Source of the DNA: Gemmatimonadota bacterium
GTDB lineage: Bacteria > Latescibacterota > UBA2968 > UBA8231
Direction: 5' to 3'
Length of the DNA: 12,329 bases
Assembly (NCBI GenBank): GCA_028875335.1
Contig: JAPPEF010000088.1
Span: 1-12,329, forward strand
This document shows positions 8,634-12,329 of the stretch, in pieces. The notes beneath the pieces are model-generated. The model was not told the DNA's origin, did no database searches, and saw only the letters and a list, made by a program, of their open reading frames with translations. The number at the start of each line of letters is the position of its first letter. Position 1 is the stretch's first letter. Position numbers and translations under genes: made by a program.

Positions 8634-9890
8634 TTAAAATTGAAATCCCAGTCCCAAGCTCAGGGTGTTTTCAGGGTTAAAGTGGGCGGCACCGAGTCGC
8701 CGCATGGAGTAATCGGCCTTGAGCACTACGGTGTCTTCCATGTTGTAGTTCGCGCCCAAGGTATAGACCTGGCGCGCAAAGCGCGGGTTGTCAAAGGTCT
8801 CGTCTGGGACCGCGGCCATGCTGTCGTACGCGTCCAAGCGGATGAACAGGTCCAAGCGGTTGGGCGAGGGAGCGGCCAGCCAGGGCAGGACGTCGTAGCC
8901 GACCTCGACGAAGGCCGCATACGCCGCCCGGGCCACTGGCGAGCGCAAGACGTCGAGATTGTTCGATAGGGTGCGGTTGCGGGCGCTGACGAGGGCGGCG
9001 TTCTGCAGATAGCCATAGAGGTATAACCCGCGCGCGCGGACCCGCCCCCAGTCGAAGCTGCCGTGCATATCGACGATGGAGACGTGCGCGTCAACTCCTT
9101 CCATGTCGGGTTTGGGCCGGTTGTCGGCGCTGTCGCCGCGATAACCGGAAATACCCAGTACACAGTGCGGCGCGAACTGATAATCGAGGCGGGCGACCCA
9201 AGCCATATTGGTCGCCTGAATCGTCTCAAAGCGCTTTTGGTGGCCGCCGACAATCCAGTTTTGCGAGCTGAACCCGGTCGCGTCTAGGCCATTGACTAGC
9301 TGTACCTGGTAGCGCCAGCCCCGGTAGGCTCCGGAGACCTCCACGCCGGTTTCGTGCCAGAGGGCCGGGATGATGGAAGTCTCAGCTTCCGCGCGCTGGG
9401 AGCCAAAGAAATCGGCTGGATGGAAGCGATGGCTCAAGTGGCCCACGGCGACGTAGAAATGCCCCAAGCGGACGCGGAAGGCATCGCTGAATTTTCGCTC
9501 GACGGCCAGCTCCTCGACGACGACTTCGCCGCCTTTTTCGATTTCCTGCTCGAACTCGCCGAATTCCTCAAACTCCAATTCTAGCGCGGCTCCAGCCCCG
9601 CCGTGCTCAAATTCCACCTCGGCTTCCAGTTCCGTATTTTTGAGCAACTCGACTTCTAGTTCGAGCGCGAGGCGGGTGATGTCGATGATGGCGCGGCTGT
9701 CTGGGGGGGAACCATGGGGGCCGCTTTTTTGGTCGGGGCCGAAATCGAAGTGGGAATAGAGCATCTCGCCGTAGCCTTCTAGATGAAAGGACGGCTTTGC
9801 GGAGGCGTTCGCGCCCTGCACGGGAAGAAGAGAAAGTAGTATAAGTAGCTGAAAAATATGAAAATAAGACTTATTAATCGTACGTCTCAT
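8634..9890 (-). CDS. Outer-membrane porin-like beta-barrel protein
   Basis: The 418-residue protein has a signal peptide (MRRTINK, hydrophobic core at about 12-24, cleavage near ANA or ASA at 27-31) and a mature chain starting with FHLEGYGEML. Regular beta-strand alternation runs to a terminal Phe (GLGFQF), the classic outer-membrane insertion signal. It resembles phosphate-selective-type (O/P) porins in style. An unusually Glu-rich stretch occupies about residues 75-130 (EFEHGG, EEFGEFEQE) and is followed by a His/Asp-rich part (HLSHRFHPADFFG), plausibly a loop or metal-binding site. It leads the minus-strand operon; its stop is 14 bases from the first imelysin ATG. No strong ribosome binding site precedes ATG 9890, and no other suitable start is seen. 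It is likely the outer-membrane entry pore for the substrate, perhaps iron, handled by imelysin and DHOR (inference). Confidence 0.85.
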   Translation of the reverse strand: MRRTINKSYFHIFQLLILLSLLPVQGANASAKPSFHLEGYGEMLYSHFDFGPDQKSGPHGSPPDSRAIIDITRLALELEVELLKNTELEAEVEFEHGGAGAALELEFEEFGEFEQEIEKGGEVVVEELAVERKFSDAFRVRLGHFYVAVGHLSHRFHPADFFGSQRAEAETSIIPALWHETGVEVSGAYRGWRYQVQLVNGLDATGFSSQNWIVGGHQKRFETIQATNMAWVARLDYQFAPHCVLGISGYRGDSADNRPKPDMEGVDAHVSIVDMHGSFDWGRVRARGLYLYGYLQNAALVSARNRTLSNNLDVLRSPVARAAYAAFVEVGYDVLPWLAAPSPNRLDLFIRLDAYDSMAAVPDETFDNPRFARQVYTLGANYNMEDTVVLKADYSMRRLGAAHFNPENTLSLGLGFQF

Positions 9891-9915
9891 TACTGTTACA
9901 TATTTTTTATAATAA

Positions 9916-9931
9916 AAACAAATGTTTGTTT
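9916..9931. promoter_or_regulatory. Palindrome AAACAAA-TG-TTTGTTT, candidate operator
   Basis: A perfect 7-2-7 inverted repeat lies 26-41 bases upstream of the porin start, between the candidate promoter and the coding sequence. This is the right place for a repressor site or a short leader hairpin. It does not resemble a Fur box. In such AT-rich DNA a chance palindrome is possible. Confidence 0.3.
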
Positions 9932-9962
9932 AAATAATTTTTTGTTCTATATACCAAACAAA

Positions 9963-9989
9963 AGTATAGACAGTATTCTTATCTGTCAA
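9963..9989 (-). promoter_or_regulatory. Candidate promoter of the porin-imelysin-DHOR operon
   Basis: On the minus strand a perfect TTGACA (9984-9989) is followed after 15 bases by TATACT (9963-9968), about 72 bases upstream of the porin start. The spacer is two bases shorter than ideal, as in some activator-dependent promoters. The dyad GACAG-N9-CTGTC (9969-9987) fills the spacer and overlaps the -35 element. Confidence 0.45.
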
Positions 9990-10002
9990 GGACATTATTT
10001 GA

Positions 10003-10043
10003 TGATGTTACGCAGTAGGGGGCGGTTTGAAACCGCCCCCTAC
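10003..10043. repeat. Solitary REP-like hairpin with the same 12-base boundary
   Basis: TGATGTTACGCA at 10003-10014 is identical to the core of the terminal repeat of the 139-bp element. It is followed at once by a perfect 14-1-14 inverted repeat, GTAGGGGGCGGTTT at 10015-10028 and its complement at 10030-10043, with GTAG/CTAC at the foot. No second copy of the 12-base boundary is found on the right, so this looks like a one-sided or decayed relative. It stands 38 bases upstream of glnD, in its leader. Confidence 0.75.
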
Positions 10044-10081
10044 CACGCCGTATATTTAATAGATTTGGATTGGAAAAAGCT

Positions 10082-12329
10082 ATGGGATTTGCAGAGACAT
10101 TTGCCGACTCGCTAAAAGAGATGCCCCCCGCGCCGGTGGGGGAGGCCTTGCGGCCGCTGTGGCAGGAGGCCCTCGCGCAGATCGAGGCCGAGCACCAAGC
10201 CGGAGCCGACGGGCAGACCGTGGCCCGGCGGATCGCCGAGGCCATGGATGCCGTGGTGCTGTCTATTTACCAGAGCGCCATGCCCCAGACAACCGGCCCC
10301 CACGCGCTGGTGGCGCTAGGCGGATACGGCCGCTGCGAGATGGCACCGCACTCCGACGTTGACTTACTCTTTCTGTTCGCCAAGAGTCAAGACAAGGTTC
10401 CCCAAGTTGTCGCTGGCGTATTCAATCCGCTGTGGGACTTGGGGTTTGAGGTGGGTCACAGCAGCCGCACGTTGGACGACGTGGTCAGGGCGGTACGCGA
10501 AGATCTGGAGTCGCGCACGGCGATGATGGACGGCCGCCTGCTGGCTGGCGACGCTGCGCTTTTTGCTCAGTTCCAACAGCGGCTCTACAAGCGCGTGCCC
10601 AAGCGCACAGTCGCCGAGCTGAATCGGCTGCGCCAGCAGCGGCTTGAAGCGCGGCAATCCGTCCAGCTTTTGGAGCCGAATGTCAAGGAGAGCCCTGGGG
10701 GCTTGCGCGAGATACAGATGTTCGAGTGGGCGCTCAAGGCCAAGGTCAAAGCGCCCGAGTACGGCGATTTGTACGCGCAGTATCTCGATGGCGGCAGCAA
10801 GAGCCTCGCCCACAGCCGCGCCTTTCTCTGGCGGGTGCGGCACGCGCTCCACTTTGCCGTGGGCCGCAAGCGCGATGTGCTAGAGCACGATCTCAAGCCG
10901 CAGATCGCGGCCACCTTGGGCTATGAAGACCAAGACCAAGAGTTGGCGGTCGAGTGCTTTATGCGCGAGTACTACCTACATGCGCGCACTGTGCACCATC
11001 TAGTAGAACGCGCGTTCCAGCAGTTGACGCGCAAGCCGCGCAACAGCAGCCGCAGCATGTATCTAGAGCGTGGGGTGGCCGCGATAGAAGGGGAGATCGT
11101 CCTCGCTGATGACGAGGCGTACTTTGCCGCCGACCCCCTGCGCCTGTTAAAGATTTTCCTCACGGCCCAGACCAAGAATTTGAAGCTGAGCGATCAGGCG
11201 CAGAGCGCGGTGCGCGCCAGTCTGCCGCTGATCAACGACGGCTTCAGACGTTTGCCTGAAGCCCGCGACTTGTTCTTCAAGATACTTAGGCGCAAATACC
11301 ACACGGCGCGCACGCTCCGGAGCATGCACGACTTGGGCGTCCTGGGCGCGTACTTGCCCGAATTCGAGCGGCTGACCTGCTTGGTCCAATACGACATTTA
11401 CCACATCTACACGGTCGATGAACACACGCTGGTCGCGCTGGAAAATTTGGAAGCTCTCGGTCATCAGGAGGGGAGCATGGCGGATATCCTCGCCCAATGC
11501 ACGCGCCGCGATTTGCTGTTTTTTGCCGTGCTCTTGCACGACGTGGGCAAGTGGAAGCGCGACGACCACATCGCGCGCGGCATTGAGATGGCCGAGGAGT
11601 TGAGCGAGCGGATGGGGCTGGACCAGGAGGAGCGGTCCATGCTGCGCTTTCTCGTGGAGCACCATCAGGACATGGTGCTGATTTCTAGGCGACGCAATCT
11701 CGACGACTACGAGATGATCGCCGAGTTTGCCGGTTTGTTCGCTAACGAGGAATGGCTGCGCGCGCTCTACTTGGTTTCGTACGCCGACCTGTCGGCCGTT
11801 TCGCCGGACGCGTGGACCGAGTGGCAAGGGGCTTTGCTGTGGGAATTGTACCACAAGACGGCCGAGCAACTGCAGTCGGACATGCAGGCCCTAGAGGCCA
11901 AACAGCGCGCTCGTCAACTGCTCAACGAGCACCTCGATCACATCGAGGGCCGCTGGTCGGCCCAGCGAGTCGTCCAGTTCCAAGAGCACATTGAGCAGCT
12001 ATCCCCCAGCTACTTGGTGGCCTACAATCGCGAGCAGATCAAGGGGCATTTGGAGATGATCGCCCGCCTGAGCCGGGAGCAGCCTTTTGTCTTGGAATTC
12101 ATCGAGCACGAGGGGCACACTGAGGTCGTCGTCTGCACCCGCGATCAGCGCCAGCTCATAGCCAAGATCTGCGGCGCTTTGGCCGTCAACGACATCAACA
12201 TCCTCCGCGCTGATGTCAATACCCGCGCCGACGATGTGGTGCTCGACATTTTTCAGGTGACCAATATCGACGGTAGCCCGGCGCTGCCCGACTGGAAGAA
12301 GGAGCGCATGCGCGAGCGGGTGGCCGAGG
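10082..12329 (+). CDS. glnD: PII uridylyltransferase / uridylyl-removing enzyme GlnD, 3' end beyond window
   Basis: The first 749 codons are open, with no stop before the window edge. The protein senses glutamine, uridylylates the nitrogen regulator PII when glutamine is low and removes UMP when it is high. The nucleotidyltransferase signature is GGYGRCEM (80-87) with catalytic-type D92 and D94 in HSDVDLLFL. The central GlnD-type region contains LLEPNVKESPGGLREIQ. The HD hydrolase domain shows TVDEH (H448), LLHDVGK (H486, D487) and EHH (H527, H528). The first ACT domain starts near residue 680 (VVVCTRDQ). The usual second ACT domain would lie past the edge. ATG 10082 is chosen because no earlier suitable start is seen; a weak GGA sits upstream. 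Cys at 85 replaces the more common Gly of GRGE. The N-terminus is a little short compared with enterobacterial GlnD. Both activity centres look intact. Confidence 0.95.
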   Translation, partial: MGFAETFADSLKEMPPAPVGEALRPLWQEALAQIEAEHQAGADGQTVARRIAEAMDAVVLSIYQSAMPQTTGPHALVALGGYGRCEMAPHSDVDLLFLFAKSQDKVPQVVAGVFNPLWDLGFEVGHSSRTLDDVVRAVREDLESRTAMMDGRLLAGDAALFAQFQQRLYKRVPKRTVAELNRLRQQRLEARQSVQLLEPNVKESPGGLREIQMFEWALKAKVKAPEYGDLYAQYLDGGSKSLAHSRAFLWRVRHALHFAVGRKRDVLEHDLKPQIAATLGYEDQDQELAVECFMREYYLHARTVHHLVERAFQQLTRKPRNSSRSMYLERGVAAIEGEIVLADDEAYFAADPLRLLKIFLTAQTKNLKLSDQAQSAVRASLPLINDGFRRLPEARDLFFKILRRKYHTARTLRSMHDLGVLGAYLPEFERLTCLVQYDIYHIYTVDEHTLVALENLEALGHQEGSMADILAQCTRRDLLFFAVLLHDVGKWKRDDHIARGIEMAEELSERMGLDQEERSMLRFLVEHHQDMVLISRRRNLDDYEMIAEFAGLFANEEWLRALYLVSYADLSAVSPDAWTEWQGALLWELYHKTAEQLQSDMQALEAKQRARQLLNEHLDHIEGRWSAQRVVQFQEHIEQLSPSYLVAYNREQIKGHLEMIARLSREQPFVLEFIEHEGHTEVVVCTRDQRQLIAKICGALAVNDINILRADVNTRADDVVLDIFQVTNIDGSPALPDWKKERMRERVAE

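Noticed and set aside
9900..9945. Fur box upstream of the porin operon
   Set aside because: The AT-rich sequence does not show the GATAAT-type hexamer repeats; only an unrelated AAACAAA palindrome is present.

Overview
The window looks like chromosomal DNA of a GC-rich, Gram-negative-type environmental bacterium. Both main clusters encode exported c-type cytochromes, outer-membrane-type barrels and a lipoprotein. One secreted protein ends in a T9SS/FlgD-like C-terminal sorting domain and carries paired EF-hand (dockerin-like) loops, which suggests the FCB superphylum or a neighbouring uncultured phylum (Latescibacterota or Poribacteria style). That placement is an inference from protein style, not a match.

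Region 1 (1-3683/5935, plus strand): an AT-rich leader with a plausible sigma70-type promoter, then four closely packed genes. They are a cytochrome c domain fused to a beta-barrel-like domain, a pentaheme c-type cytochrome (its start overlaps the previous gene), a TIGR02466-type 2-oxoglutarate/Fe(II) oxygenase (one base after the pentaheme stop codon), and a 741-residue secreted protein. About half of that last protein is an Asp/Glu/Gly/Asn tract beginning with 35 consecutive Asp, followed by a short leucine-rich region, two EF-hand loops and the sorting domain. Their spacing suggests one operon. The most interesting hypothesis here is a surface redox/metal-handling module in which the oxygenase may hydroxylate Asp/Asn of the neighbouring acidic repeat protein.

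Region 2 (5967-9890, minus strand, convergent to region 1): a porin-like outer-membrane protein, an imelysin-family lipoprotein and a DUF1111 di-heme oxidoreductase. Imelysin plus DUF1111 is a known iron-associated pairing (IrpA-type loci). The 157-base gap between them holds a 139-bp element built like a pair of inverted REP sequences (GTAG foot plus hairpin) bounded by 16-bp perfect inverted repeats. One of those repeats supplies the imelysin stop codon.

Region 3 (9891-12329): an AT-rich divergent intergenic region with a strong-looking promoter for the porin operon, two dyads, and a second hairpin element sharing a 12-base sequence with the 139-bp element. It is followed by glnD, the bifunctional PII uridylyltransferase/uridylyl-removing enzyme, which runs off the right edge. 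No stretch longer than 300 bases lacks a gene, and I found no tRNA, rRNA, CRISPR array or transposase gene.
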